DNA from: a virus
Direction: 5' to 3' (one strand)
DNA: 56,012 bases
Virus record (IMG/VR): IMGVR_UViG_3300027805_000018
Span: 1 to 56,012 of that record
The notes beneath the pieces were generated by a model. That model had not been told where the DNA came from and did no database searches. It saw nothing but the letters and a program-made list of their open reading frames with translations. A program made the translations under genes and the position numbers. Positions within the stretch are counted from its first letter, which is position 1, and each line of letters starts with the position of its first letter. This document shows positions 29,678-37,858 of this stretch, one piece after another.

Positions 29678-30778
29678 TTAAATCGCAACTGGATCAGTAC
29701 CGCATGGGCCTTCTGGAAGATCGGTATCAGAATTAACGGTGGATTTAACTTCCTCTTTAACCTCTACTGCCTCATGGGTAGTGTTATATTGAGCAACGTT
29801 TCTGCCTTGATAAACTGGATTCCAACCAAGTTCTACTTTGTATTTTTCTGGATCTGAGTAAATCGAATACGGCGACTTGCAATATCTTTCGTAGTCATCA
29901 TAGATATTATTAAGCCACACTGCTGGACACCACTCAAAGCTTCTATCTGGTTCACTTATCACCACTCCAGCTGGAATATCATCGCCACCTTGTCCAAAGA
30001 ATGACAGATAAGAATATCTTACACCCTTGCCCATTCTTTCAACATCGTGAGATGCCACAAAATTTGTTGGAAAAAATATAATATCTCCTCTTTGTGGTTT
30101 ATAAGAAACCCCTAGATGGACAAAGCGAAGATGTCCACCAGTAAAATTTCTTCCATCTAATTCTTCCTCAGAATCAACGCAATCATTGAGATACAATAAT
30201 GATCCGCATGTCTGCCTTGATGCAACCATACCTCTTGGCATATACCTTACGCCACCAGTTACCTTATAGTTGGTATCATTGTCAGCATGGCAACCAAGAA
30301 TCCCACCATCTCCATACCTTAAAACATGACCCCTATTTTTCCACCAAATGCTACCAATCATCAATGGATAATTGTCGATATATTTAATTAAACATTTGTA
30401 GTTTTGTTCTTCTAAGTAAACAAAAAAGTTTTTGACTGCTTCTGGGGTCTCATCGGTAACTGGATGCAAAAGTCTTACCGGAGTTGCCGGAACATCTTCA
30501 AGCCTATATCTAAAACCGTCTTCATTAATCCCATATTCTACACCGTCTTCAGCGGTGATATAGGTCCATCTATTTTCATGCGCTTTTTGTGATCTAGAGT
30601 CTATATAATCTAATACTAATTTTTGATCTATATCAAAAGCGTTTCTAAAAACCACAATTCCTGGAGCCAATACTTCCATTTCTATTTCAGAAATCTCTTT
30701 AAGTTCTGCTTCACCAATAATTGGGGTAACTGGAAATGGAATACTATTTATAAACTTGTCTACTGATTGATTTTCCAT
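29678..30778 (-). CDS. 2OG-Fe(II) oxygenase, prolyl-4-hydroxylase-like (group A, longest)
   Basis: I place the start at ATG 30778 (MENQSVDK), six bases after an AGGG motif, rather than at the GTG two codons earlier. It overlaps or abuts the stop of the peroxidase-like gene. The protein has about 366 residues. Ligands are H164-x-D166 (GCHADND) and H244 (ASHDV), with R254 (GVRYSYL). Extra N-terminal residues (1 to about 35) and an acidic C-terminal tail make it the longest of the four group A paralogues. Its substrate is unknown. Confidence 0.8.
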   Translation of the reverse strand: MENQSVDKFINSIPFPVTPIIGEAELKEISEIEMEVLAPGIVVFRNAFDIDQKLVLDYIDSRSQKAHENRWTYITAEDGVEYGINEDGFRYRLEDVPATPVRLLHPVTDETPEAVKNFFVYLEEQNYKCLIKYIDNYPLMIGSIWWKNRGHVLRYGDGGILGCHADNDTNYKVTGGVRYMPRGMVASRQTCGSLLYLNDCVDSEEELDGRNFTGGHLRFVHLGVSYKPQRGDIIFFPTNFVASHDVERMGKGVRYSYLSFFGQGGDDIPAGVVISEPDRSFEWCPAVWLNNIYDDYERYCKSPYSIYSDPEKYKVELGWNPVYQGRNVAQYNTTHEAVEVKEEVKSTVNSDTDLPEGPCGTDPVAI

Positions 30779-30780
30779 GA

Positions 30781-31398
30781 TCACCCTAACATCTCATCAA
30801 TTGCTTCTCGGATAGTCCATCCTGCGCCCATGACTCTTGGTATCTCGTCTAATGGCATATCTTGCCAATTAAATCTAGCTACCATTATTCCGTCTCTACT
30901 AACCAAAAACTTCTCATACCCATGAGATATTCTAGCAATAGCTTGTCCTGCAAGGTTTTGATTTTCAATTGCCCTATCACTTTGATCTGCGCTAAAATCA
31001 GAATAGTTTCTTTTCTCGTTTCCCTTTAGGGCTGAAAATAAAGGATGTTCATTTTTTCCATTAACGTCTACTTTTTGAAAAAAGGGAAAAGTTACAAATG
31101 GATAGTGCTCTTTAATAAATTCTATTATTTCCTCATTTGTACCTGGCTCCATTTGAGCAAACTGATTATTTGGAAATGCTAAGACTGAAAAACCTCTATC
31201 TTTAAATTCATCATGAACCTGCTGAAGCTGCCACAGTTGACGACATGTTCTAGCATACGACCAAACTTTAGAGCACTTGGGTTCATAGCCCCCTGCTTTT
31301 GTTGACACGTTTACAATAAGAGTTAACTTACCGTTAAATGTAGATAAATAGTTTTTTTGACCATCTATCGATGTAGCTTCAATATTATAGATTGACAT
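30781..31398 (-). CDS. Glutathione-peroxidase-fold protein lacking the peroxidatic Cys
   Basis: I choose ATG 31398 (MSIYNIEATS) with AGGGG upstream over the TTG seven codons earlier. The result is 205 residues, overlapping the preceding gene by 14 bases. The fold is clear: KLTLIVNVSTKAGG, DRGFSVLAFPNNQF, EPGTNEEIIEFI and KVDVNGKNEHPLFSALKG align with glutathione peroxidases. The residue that should be Cys/Sec (NVASKCG in the family) is Ala35, and the Trp/Asn pair of the catalytic tetrad is also altered, whereas Gln79 is kept. An insertion just after the site brings Cys42 and Cys52, which might take over redox chemistry (inference). Enzymatic peroxidase activity is doubtful. Confidence 0.7.
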   Translation of the reverse strand: MSIYNIEATSIDGQKNYLSTFNGKLTLIVNVSTKAGGYEPKCSKVWSYARTCRQLWQLQQVHDEFKDRGFSVLAFPNNQFAQMEPGTNEEIIEFIKEHYPFVTFPFFQKVDVNGKNEHPLFSALKGNEKRNYSDFSADQSDRAIENQNLAGQAIARISHGYEKFLVSRDGIMVARFNWQDMPLDEIPRVMGAGWTIREAIDEMLG

Positions 31399-31702
31399 TT
31401 TTAATACCCCTAATAGCAACTTTCATATATTCATCTATCATAAGCGTTCCAGAAAACTCATTGTCCTCTATCGCTACATCAACACTTAACTTGGCTTTAA
31501 TCGGAGTGTCAACAGATGCAAAAAAGGTAAGTACGTTTTCATTTACGACTCCATTGTCAAAATCAAATGATCCTCTCTCTCCATCTATTGTTCCAGTAAT
31601 AAACGGATTGATCGCCTTAATCGAGGCTAGTGCTTTAGACTCGCCAAATGGTGTATCTACAATTACATCCCAATTTCCAATTATATTCAAATTCTCAGCC
31701 AT
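31385..31702 (-). CDS. Small beta-barrel-like protein
   Basis: A 105-residue protein: GNWDVIVDTPFGESKALASI, a GTIDGERGSFDFDNGVV turn, LTFFASVDTPIKAKLSVDV and FSGTLMIDEYMKVAIRG. The alternating strand pattern resembles a small domain that also occurs in bacteria (G-W-x-V-x2-P-G at the start, G-x-SG-T near the end), but I cannot name it with confidence. It overlaps the start of the peroxidase-like gene by 14 bases and so shares its transcript. The role is unknown. Confidence 0.6.
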   Translation of the reverse strand: MAENLNIIGNWDVIVDTPFGESKALASIKAINPFITGTIDGERGSFDFDNGVVNENVLTFFASVDTPIKAKLSVDVAIEDNEFSGTLMIDEYMKVAIRGIKNVNL

Positions 31703-31725
31703 AGATATAATTATATCACAGATGA

Positions 31726-32325
31726 TTATCTAGCGTATGCCGACCAATCCTGAGTTTGCGTATGGGTAGGATGCTTTGGGGAAAAGTTTGCACTTACGAC
31801 AACTCTATCTTCATTCAAGTTATTGTGCCTATTTGTCATATGGGGTATAAAGGAATTGAAAATAATTAATAACCCCTCTTCTGTTGGTACAGAAACCAAA
31901 CTTTCCATTGTGTTACATGCGGTTATACTGAATTGAATATCGGCGCTTCCGTCTGGGGCATTTGCGTAATAGGCGATGGAATAGTATTCGTTTGGGTAAA
32001 GGTGTTTATTTGACTTATGGGAATGATAACCAACGGATTGGCCATACCCTAAGGTTAGGGTCCATATGTCATTTAATAGCATTTCTCTACCAGTAGCTAT
32101 ACTTACTTCATTTTGAAGTGCGGTAATAAGCTTTTCTGACTCTATTGCGCCAAAAGGATATGTCTGATCTTCAAAGTAAGAATGGTTTTTATCTTCGATA
32201 AAAGAAATGTCAACTTTTTTAGAATAAGTTTTTATTTCTTCGTATAGCTTATTGTTATCTATATAATTTAATTTTTTTTTATAAATACCAATGTTTAAAA
32301 GCGATTGGAATTCAAAATCACTCAT
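31726..32325 (-). CDS. 2OG-Fe(II) oxygenase-like protein with HxH motif
   Basis: ATG 32325 overlaps the previous stop as ATGAGTGA, and is preferred to the GTG four codons upstream. The protein has about 199 residues. The metal motif reads H101-x-H103 (GYHSHKS) instead of HxD, with distal H162 (IPHMT) and R174 (EDRVVVSANF). Strands SIAYYANAP and EGLLIIFNSFIPH support the beta-helix. The layout resembles the phage-type putative 2OG-Fe(II) oxygenase family (PF13759-like), whose members also carry a second His here as I recall. It is coupled to the oxygenase at 32318-32995. Confidence 0.6.
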   Translation of the reverse strand: MSDFEFQSLLNIGIYKKKLNYIDNNKLYEEIKTYSKKVDISFIEDKNHSYFEDQTYPFGAIESEKLITALQNEVSIATGREMLLNDIWTLTLGYGQSVGYHSHKSNKHLYPNEYYSIAYYANAPDGSADIQFSITACNTMESLVSVPTEEGLLIIFNSFIPHMTNRHNNLNEDRVVVSANFSPKHPTHTQTQDWSAYAR

Positions 32326-32995
32326 AATAAAACTCACCAGTTTCTAATGCCGAAGGCGGGCTATCCTTATGCCAAACGTTAACAATCATAACTCTTCTAA
32401 TTCCAGAAATTGGAGGAGTGGTATTATGGACCGTATGACCGGCATCGAAAATTATCAACCTATTCGGCTTGCAGGCTATTCTTTCGCGTTCTTCAATTGA
32501 AGAAATATTATTCTTAATATTTTCTGACTCTAAAGCGTTCTTAGTATTTTCTTTAATTGCATTAGGGTGTAACTCCAGGAATCCACCTACAACGTCATTT
32601 GTATGAGGATAATACACGCAACCTATTACTGGACCACGAAAAACTTTTTCTTTTGCGTAAAGGAATGTGTCTTCGTCAACATGCGTATCTAGATATTGAC
32701 CTGGATTAAATGTTCTAGTCCAATACTCAAAACCACAAACATCTTCTTTATCAATAGGAAGATTATCTTCCCAAATAGATTTGATTATTTTTTTAGCGAG
32801 TGTATTTGCTTCTGATTTCCACCAACCATCCCAAAACATATATGGAGCAAAACAGCTAGCTTGCTCATCGTGATATGAGTTTAGTTCGGTAGCAATTCTC
32901 AACTCTGAACCCATTGATTCAGGGAATAAATTTTTAGATAGCTCAATTTGCTTTAACAGCTCAGAATCTTTTATATACCCATCAACTACTATCAT
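32318..32995 (-). CDS. 2OG-Fe(II) oxygenase-like protein (group D)
   Basis: A 225-residue protein. H105-x-D107 (DTHVDED) and a distal His in AGHTVHN (H187 or H190) can bind iron, and R200/R201 follow at the expected distance. The strands IGCVYYPHTND and LIIFDAGH fit the fold. The sequence is unlike group A, so the array is not a single duplication series. A TATAAT-like sequence lies directly before the start codon. The stop overlaps the next oxygenase gene. Confidence 0.65.
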   Translation of the reverse strand: MIVVDGYIKDSELLKQIELSKNLFPESMGSELRIATELNSYHDEQASCFAPYMFWDGWWKSEANTLAKKIIKSIWEDNLPIDKEDVCGFEYWTRTFNPGQYLDTHVDEDTFLYAKEKVFRGPVIGCVYYPHTNDVVGGFLELHPNAIKENTKNALESENIKNNISSIEERERIACKPNRLIIFDAGHTVHNTTPPISGIRRVMIVNVWHKDSPPSALETGEFYYE

Positions 32996-33007
32996 AATAG
33001 TATTATA

Positions 33008-33727
33008 CTATAGTTTTACGACTATTGTTGTTCCTAAACTAGTGTAATCATGAGATACCGATACATTTTCTAAACGCTTTAAATGCTGGTTTATTTCAAA
33101 ATAAGGAGAATACTGCGCGTCAGTCTCATACAAGTTTCCATTATCGTTAGCCCAAGTGACCAACATAACTCCATTCTCGCTTAGCATGTTGAAATATGAT
33201 AAGACTAGTGACGGATCATGAATTATGTCGTATGAGTTTACTGATATAAAATCAAATGGGCCAGCTTCTGAAGCTTCAGCCTGTTGTCTAGATATAACTT
33301 GATAATTCCACTCTTCAATTTCTTCTTCACTTAAAATGACTCTTTCAAGAAGATCTAATTGAAAATTATTTACCAAAGTAAGATCTGATCTACTTGCCAC
33401 AGTTTCAGCAAAGGCTATACTAAATGCTGGAGCTGTTAATAAAGACTTGGTTGGTTTCTTAACAAGGAAAATATTTTCTTGCGGATTGTCCCCATATCTA
33501 AAACCATCTGTGCTTCTGTGCACAGAATCTTCTCTACCAAAAATATCAAAATACCAAATAAATACATCTCCACCTACTGCTATCTTCCTCTTGTCTAAGG
33601 AGACAGTATCTAGATATTCCCTTACTTTAGCGTAGGTATCGAATTCGCGTTGATTTACACTAGCATTAGATTTATAGGGTTTTAATAAATCATTAACTCT
33701 AGAAAAGAAAATTTTTTCACTGCTCAT
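33008..33727 (-). CDS. Possible SAM-dependent methyltransferase-like protein
   Basis: A 239-residue protein. The second half has a Rossmann-like alternation: LTLVNNFQLDLLERVIL, then PFDFISVNSYDIIHDPSLVL, NMLSENGVMLVTWANDNG, matching the motif order of class I methyltransferases (the FDFI strand, a helix and a GVMLVTW strand). The glycine-rich SAM loop is not evident, so this may be a degenerate or non-catalytic relative. It ends two bases after the start region of the preceding gene and belongs to the same operon as the oxygenases. Confidence 0.4.
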   Translation of the reverse strand: MSSEKIFFSRVNDLLKPYKSNASVNQREFDTYAKVREYLDTVSLDKRKIAVGGDVFIWYFDIFGREDSVHRSTDGFRYGDNPQENIFLVKKPTKSLLTAPAFSIAFAETVASRSDLTLVNNFQLDLLERVILSEEEIEEWNYQVISRQQAEASEAGPFDFISVNSYDIIHDPSLVLSYFNMLSENGVMLVTWANDNGNLYETDAQYSPYFEINQHLKRLENVSVSHDYTSLGTTIVVKL

Positions 33728-33728
33728 A

Positions 33729-34049
33729 TTAGATGGCTCCTAATGCTAATTGGCGCATCCACCAAAATCTTCTAATAGTAGATATGGTTAATACTCTTTG
33801 GTTTCTTAAAATTCCAATTGCAGGCTCATCTTTGTATAGGTCTTGATCGCCAACGCTATCATCCCTATCTCTTACGTAAACTCTATGAGCTTTAACATCA
33901 TGAGTAATCAAATTAAACTCTCTTGCCTTAGTGATGATTTCGTCAATAGACAAAGTATCCATATCCTCAGCTGCCAAACCAATTATATTTAATTGAAAAG
34001 CTAATACTGATTCTATGTAGTTAAGGTCTTGTTCTGCGTTGTAGCTCAT
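33729..34049 (-). CDS. Hypothetical protein
   Basis: A 106-residue protein with a helical N-terminal half (AEQDLNYIESVLAFQLNI, then SIDEIITKAREF) and a charged C-terminal half (RVYVRDRDDSVGDQD, TISTIRRFWWMRQ). No family recognised. It begins and ends within three bases of its neighbours, so it is translated as part of a compact operon. Confidence 0.6.
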   Translation of the reverse strand: MSYNAEQDLNYIESVLAFQLNIIGLAAEDMDTLSIDEIITKAREFNLITHDVKAHRVYVRDRDDSVGDQDLYKDEPAIGILRNQRVLTISTIRRFWWMRQLALGAI

Positions 34050-34051
34050 AA

Positions 34052-34243
34052 TTAATCTTCTTCGTCCTCATCAATAGAAAATCCTTTAAAAGATCTTTCT
34101 TTTTTTATTTTATTCAAGGTAAGAATGTTGCATTCAAACTCGATCCCACTTGGATACACGTACGTCTTAGATGTGTTAGAAAAGTATGGCACTGCGTTGT
34201 CATCTTTTTCCGTATCCATATCATGAGGCTTTATCGAGCTCAT
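34052..34243 (-). CDS. Small hypothetical protein
   Basis: A 63-residue acidic protein (SSIKPHDMDTEKDDN at the start; SIDEDEED at the end) without recognisable domains. The start lies six bases before the end of the preceding gene. Its frame is continuous and its codon usage matches its neighbours. Function unknown. Confidence 0.5.
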   Translation of the reverse strand: MSSIKPHDMDTEKDDNAVPYFSNTSKTYVYPSGIEFECNILTLNKIKKERSFKGFSIDEDEED

Positions 34244-34249
34244 TATAAA

Positions 34250-34486
34250 CTACCTTAACAGATTTAAAGAAGTTATTTGATTAAATAAGGATTGAAATGT
34301 TGCCATAGTTGGCTCACCCAAAGGAAGCAGTACTGCAGAAGCTGCAATTAACTCATCCAAGGTGGATACCTCTAATGCTTCTTCTGGATCGATGGCGCAT
34401 AATGTTGCAAGCATGTAAATAGAGCTCTCTAAATACTTTTCTGCTTTTGCTTTAATTTCATTTTTCTCTAAAGTGGTCAATGACAT
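34250..34486 (-). CDS. Small helical hypothetical protein
   Basis: A 78-residue protein of predicted helices (EKNEIKAKAEKYLESSIYML; STLDELIAASAVLLPLG). It has an AGGAG ribosome binding site. It is similar in size and helical content to the two 85-residue paralogues encoded just upstream, but I see no convincing sequence identity. Function unknown. Confidence 0.55.
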   Translation of the reverse strand: MSLTTLEKNEIKAKAEKYLESSIYMLATLCAIDPEEALEVSTLDELIAASAVLLPLGEPTMATFQSLFNQITSLNLLR

Positions 34487-34500
34487 TTTTTTCTCCTAAA

Positions 34501-34758
34501 TTACAGCTCTGCTATTTTAGCATTTATAACACCAAGACGAGAAATTATCATATCTATATGTTGTTTTATTTTAAAATCTGGACTAGCAATTTCTTCTTCG
34601 GTCATAGCATCTTCGTCAAATTCAAACGTGGTTAAATCAAAAGTATCTGGATCAAGACCTAATCTAATAACAGTCTTATAGAGATCTCTTTCGAATTCTA
34701 CTTTTGCTGCGTTTAATGCAATTTGCTTTTCATCTCTTGATACTGATAGATATCCCAT
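34501..34758 (-). CDS. Small protein, paralogue of the gene at 34777
   Basis: An 85-residue protein that shares with its upstream neighbour the order E-x-LYK, LGxDPDTxxL, a Glu/Asp-rich loop and a closing (V)(I/N)AKI(A/V)EL. The two are a tandem duplication. The core looks like two helices joined by an acidic loop. An AGGAAAAA ribosome binding site precedes it. Function unknown. Confidence 0.6.
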   Translation of the reverse strand: MGYLSVSRDEKQIALNAAKVEFERDLYKTVIRLGLDPDTFDLTTFEFDEDAMTEEEIASPDFKIKQHIDMIISRLGVINAKIAEL

Positions 34759-34776
34759 TTTTCCTCTTTTTATTTA

Positions 34777-35034
34777 TTATGATAATTCTACTATTTTTGC
34801 GTTCACTGTTTCAAGGCGTGCTTTAGCTACTGTAACAGCATTTTTTGTGTGATATTCAGGATCTTCGTCTGGCTTGGATGAAGAAGCATTAAAGCTCCAA
34901 CTGTTCAATGCGTAGGTATCTGGATCGTGACCCAGTTTTGATAAATGCTTATACAACTCTTCTTCAATTTCTTTTTTAACAAGTTGTAAAATCTTTATTT
35001 TTTCTTTTTTTTCAATAATTGAAAAGTTTGCCAT
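34777..35034 (-). CDS. Small protein, paralogue of the gene at 34501
   Basis: An 85-residue protein with a Lys-rich first helix (KKEKIKILQLVKKEIEEELY), LGHDPDTYALNSW and a final ETVNAKIVELS. It is the upstream member of the tandem pair. Identical length and aligned motifs make duplication clear, and divergence outside the motifs suggests it is not recent. Confidence 0.6.
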   Translation of the reverse strand: MANFSIIEKKEKIKILQLVKKEIEEELYKHLSKLGHDPDTYALNSWSFNASSSKPDEDPEYHTKNAVTVAKARLETVNAKIVELS

Positions 35035-35072
35035 TGCGCCTCACTTTAACATTTTCTATATACAGATAGTAA

Positions 35073-35777
35073 CTACATTGCTGGATTATTTAACCTTAAA
35101 AGGCCTGAGTTTGCAGGTCCAATTCTTTCACCCTTTTCGTCTAATCCAGTCTTAATCCCCTTCATCCACGTCCAAGGCTCGTCTCTATTTTTTTTCATTT
35201 TAGCGTCACCATAGGCTTGACGAGCCACCATTAAAGATGGTTTATCCCAAATATTGTCTACCTTAAATTCAACTGACTCAAGAAGATCACTTTTAAATAT
35301 ATTAAAAAACATAAATGGAGTCCCTGCTGGAAATGTTACTGGTTCACCAACTTTGGTAATCATCCAGTTCATTTGAAATTCATCAGGCCACCAACTAGAA
35401 GGTATTACAGCTGATAAAGGAGATGCCCCATCTATAAAGTAATTAGGCGATCCACTAATCCAAGTTTCGTAGCCTTCTTCTGTCCCAAATGCCCAACCAA
35501 CAGAAAAGGAAACCATCCCAATAATTCCACCATAAACAAGTGTTCTACCCATATATTCTTCGCCACTAAGTATTTTTACATTTGTGTTTCCACCATCCCA
35601 TTGAACTACAACATCATGAGGAAGTATAAGCTCCCAGCCGTGCACATTAGCAGTAGTTACCGGCAGGCATTGATAAGCGTGCTTCTTGTAGGTGTTATCC
35701 ATCCAGTCTCTTTTCAGCCTTGACTGAATAATCTGTGGCGGATTCTGATGAGTCTTGGTTAACGTTACTTTTGTCAT
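35073..35777 (-). CDS. DUF6065-like protein
   Basis: A 234-residue protein. YQCLPVTTANVHGWELILP, then VVVQWDGG, a GGIIGMVSFSVGW strand, SGSPNYFIDGASPLSAVIPS, WWPDEFQMNWMITK and FPAGTPFMFFNIF match my memory of the DUF6065 family, which is common in aquatic phage and bacterial clusters. The biochemical role is unknown. The sequence is rich in Trp. It is encoded four bases after the second peroxidase-fold gene, on the same transcript as the oxygenases. Confidence 0.6.
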   Translation of the reverse strand: MTKVTLTKTHQNPPQIIQSRLKRDWMDNTYKKHAYQCLPVTTANVHGWELILPHDVVVQWDGGNTNVKILSGEEYMGRTLVYGGIIGMVSFSVGWAFGTEEGYETWISGSPNYFIDGASPLSAVIPSSWWPDEFQMNWMITKVGEPVTFPAGTPFMFFNIFKSDLLESVEFKVDNIWDKPSLMVARQAYGDAKMKKNRDEPWTWMKGIKTGLDEKGERIGPANSGLLRLNNPAM

Positions 35778-35780
35778 ATG

Positions 35781-36380
35781 TTAAATTTTATCGTCCAGCA
35801 GCACCTCTATTGCTGCTTTAATATTAATTAGAGCCTGCTGCGAATCAGTATTTCTTTCTCCAGCGTTAAAAGCTAGATCTAACAAATCTGAGTTGCAGAA
35901 ACGAAACATCTTTTTTCCGTCTCTACCTATTATAAATTTTTCAAAATTACCCTGAACTGGATCCTTGTTTTCTTGAACCATCTTATAGAAAGGATGTTGC
36001 TCTATGCCAGCTTTTGGCTCTGCAGCAATCCCAGCCAACTCACTAAATGGAAGATCTGTCTTATACAGTTCTTTCATATGGCTTCGCATGTGATGCGGAC
36101 TTGCGTTCGACTCTTTGAAAGCGCCGTACGCATCTTCGCAAAAATCTGTACTTGGAACAGCTAACACCTCGAAGCCCAGATCCTTGTACTCTTTATACAG
36201 ATCTTCGATAATTGGATACTGAGCAGAATTAGCACATTCTCCAGTTACATTAACAATCATCGTTACCTTACCCTTATTTTTGGCTAAAACATTTTCTTCA
36301 CCATCCAATGATGACAATGGAATATCGTATACTGAGACTTCAAGAGTTTCAAGAGTTGGTATTTCTTTTTTATCAAACAT
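35781..36380 (-). CDS. Glutathione-peroxidase-fold protein, peroxidatic Cys retained
   Basis: A 199-residue protein. GKVTMIVNVTGECANSAQYP places Cys49 where glutathione peroxidases carry Cys/Sec, followed by LYKEYKDLGFEVLAVPSTDF, QHPFYKMVQEN, and NFEKFIIGRDGKKMFRF. The tetrad Gln is Asp79 here and the Trp is replaced by Gly, while the Asn of WNF is kept. Together with the gene at 30781 this makes a complementary pair, one with the Cys, the other with the Gln. It could be a thiol peroxidase or reductant partner for nearby oxygenases (inference). Confidence 0.65.
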   Translation of the reverse strand: MFDKKEIPTLETLEVSVYDIPLSSLDGEENVLAKNKGKVTMIVNVTGECANSAQYPIIEDLYKEYKDLGFEVLAVPSTDFCEDAYGAFKESNASPHHMRSHMKELYKTDLPFSELAGIAAEPKAGIEQHPFYKMVQENKDPVQGNFEKFIIGRDGKKMFRFCNSDLLDLAFNAGERNTDSQQALINIKAAIEVLLDDKI

Positions 36381-36388
36381 ATTTCATC

Positions 36389-37123
36389 CTATGCTGGTTG
36401 TGGATAAGTGAGAGGTTGGTTAGTTCCCTTTGATATACCTTTGTCTGGATCAGCTTTTGATCCATCTGCTCCATAGCCTATGCCATGTTTGTGGTTATTA
36501 TCATTATAGTCAAACATAGTAACTGCTGAATATTTGGTGCCACTTGTTACCTTTAGTGAAGCGTGGGCATAGATAAACGTGGAGGGAAACAATATAATAT
36601 CTCCCGCTTGTGGCTTAAAGCTAATGTTTAAATAAGGAAACCATAGTTCCCCACCTTCGTAATCATCGTTTAGGTAGATAACCGATGATACCGTACATGT
36701 ATAAGAGAATCCATGATCTGCGTGAACAGCAAAATGTTGGCCAGGCTTATATCTAACAAAGTTAATTGCTTCCATGTAATCCATTTTAAAATTATACATA
36801 GACTCATAGTGGGTAAGGCACTTCTTAAGATTTGCTTCTACATCCTCGTAGCACTTCTTAACTTCTTCAAATTCCGGAGTCAGGTACTGCCAATGCGCTG
36901 GGCTCATCTTAAGATCTACACAATCTCTATACTCTGGCATTTTTTCATTGTAGCCTACCATAGCTTCTGACCATTTGAATAGATTGTGCTCACTTTTTCC
37001 AATAGTTGCTTCTAATCTTTCTGGAATGTTAAGCTCTCTTGGAATAGCATTTCTATACAAAAAGATACCAAATTTTCTATTATCTTCTACGTTGCTGCAA
37101 GACCCTACATGAAAAAATTCCAT
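36389..37123 (-). CDS. 2OG-Fe(II) oxygenase, prolyl-4-hydroxylase-like (group B)
   Basis: A 244-residue protein. Ligands are H134-x-D136 (AVHADHG) and H187 (YAHAS), with K197 in place of Arg (SGTKYSAV), as in classical prolyl-4-hydroxylases, where a Lys binds 2-oxoglutarate. The pattern VIYLNDDYEGGELWFPYL is the typical P4H signature. A close paralogue lies at 38448-39140, and two plus-strand oxygenases are inserted between them. The gene begins 74 bases from the divergent plus-strand operon and shares its palindromic control region. Confidence 0.85.
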   Translation of the reverse strand: MEFFHVGSCSNVEDNRKFGIFLYRNAIPRELNIPERLEATIGKSEHNLFKWSEAMVGYNEKMPEYRDCVDLKMSPAHWQYLTPEFEEVKKCYEDVEANLKKCLTHYESMYNFKMDYMEAINFVRYKPGQHFAVHADHGFSYTCTVSSVIYLNDDYEGGELWFPYLNISFKPQAGDIILFPSTFIYAHASLKVTSGTKYSAVTMFDYNDNNHKHGIGYGADGSKADPDKGISKGTNQPLTYPQPA

Positions 37124-37155
37124 TTGCGTTTTCCTTCAATGAATAAATTGTTTAG

Positions 37156-37170
37156 TGATATACTATATCA
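37156..37170. promoter_or_regulatory. 15-bp palindrome in a divergent promoter region
   Basis: TGATATACTATATCA is a perfect palindrome (7-bp arms, central base) in the 73-base gap between divergent oxygenase genes. The overlapping AT-rich hexamers (TATACT, TATAGA) could be -10 elements. It is a good candidate for an operator controlling both directions. Confidence 0.5.
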
Positions 37171-37196
37171 TATAGAGAAAGACCAAGGAGTGCAAC

Positions 37197-37832
37197 GTGG
37201 ATTTCCAATCATCTGAAAAGTCTTTAATTGAGCCAGGTTATTTTGGGTCTTCAAAAGAAAACATTCTTATATTAGAGAATTTTATTGAACTAGATGACTT
37301 AAGAAAAATACAAAAATTTCTTCCAACAATAAATGAATGGATGGATGCTGGAGAAAACCAATACTCAGAAGATGGAACTTGCACGTATGATGCTTCTTAC
37401 TGGCAAAATAGACAATGTAGTTGTGACATTCTTAAAAGAATAAATATAGAAATGTACGAGCTAGTTGATAAATATATTTTAAAGATGAAGTCTTGTCTTG
37501 AGGATAAGTTTCAAGTTAAACTTCATCCTAGACCGCCAGTTATAATAAGATGGTTTCCAGGTTTGGAACAACAGCCGCATGCTGATAAGCAACTCAATGA
37601 TGGTTCACCAAACCCTTTCCCTACCTATGATCTAAATTCATTAATTTATTACAATGATGATTTTGAAGGGGGAGAACTTTATTACCCGCAACATGACATT
37701 GTAGTTAGACCAAAACCTGGTTTAGCAGTTGCGCACCCTGGAGATATTAATTATCTTCATGGAGTTAAAAAAGTCATAAGCGGGGAAAGATTTACTACAC
37801 CATCTTTTTACACTATTACAGAATTAAACTGA
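37197..37832 (+). CDS. 2OG-Fe(II) oxygenase (group C, plus strand)
   Basis: A 211-residue protein starting at GTG 37197, seven bases after AAGGAG. Ligands are H128-x-D130 (QPHADKQ) and H188 (YLHGV), with R198 (GERFTTP). LIYYNDDFEGGELYYPQHD is a clear P4H-like signature. The protein is shorter at its N-terminus than group A. It is the first of only two plus-strand genes in the window and is separated from the next by 26 bases. No in-frame CGG. Confidence 0.8.
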   Translation: MDFQSSEKSLIEPGYFGSSKENILILENFIELDDLRKIQKFLPTINEWMDAGENQYSEDGTCTYDASYWQNRQCSCDILKRINIEMYELVDKYILKMKSCLEDKFQVKLHPRPPVIIRWFPGLEQQPHADKQLNDGSPNPFPTYDLNSLIYYNDDFEGGELYYPQHDIVVRPKPGLAVAHPGDINYLHGVKKVISGERFTTPSFYTITELN

Positions 37833-37858
37833 CCCAATATCTTTTAGAGGATTTTGTT

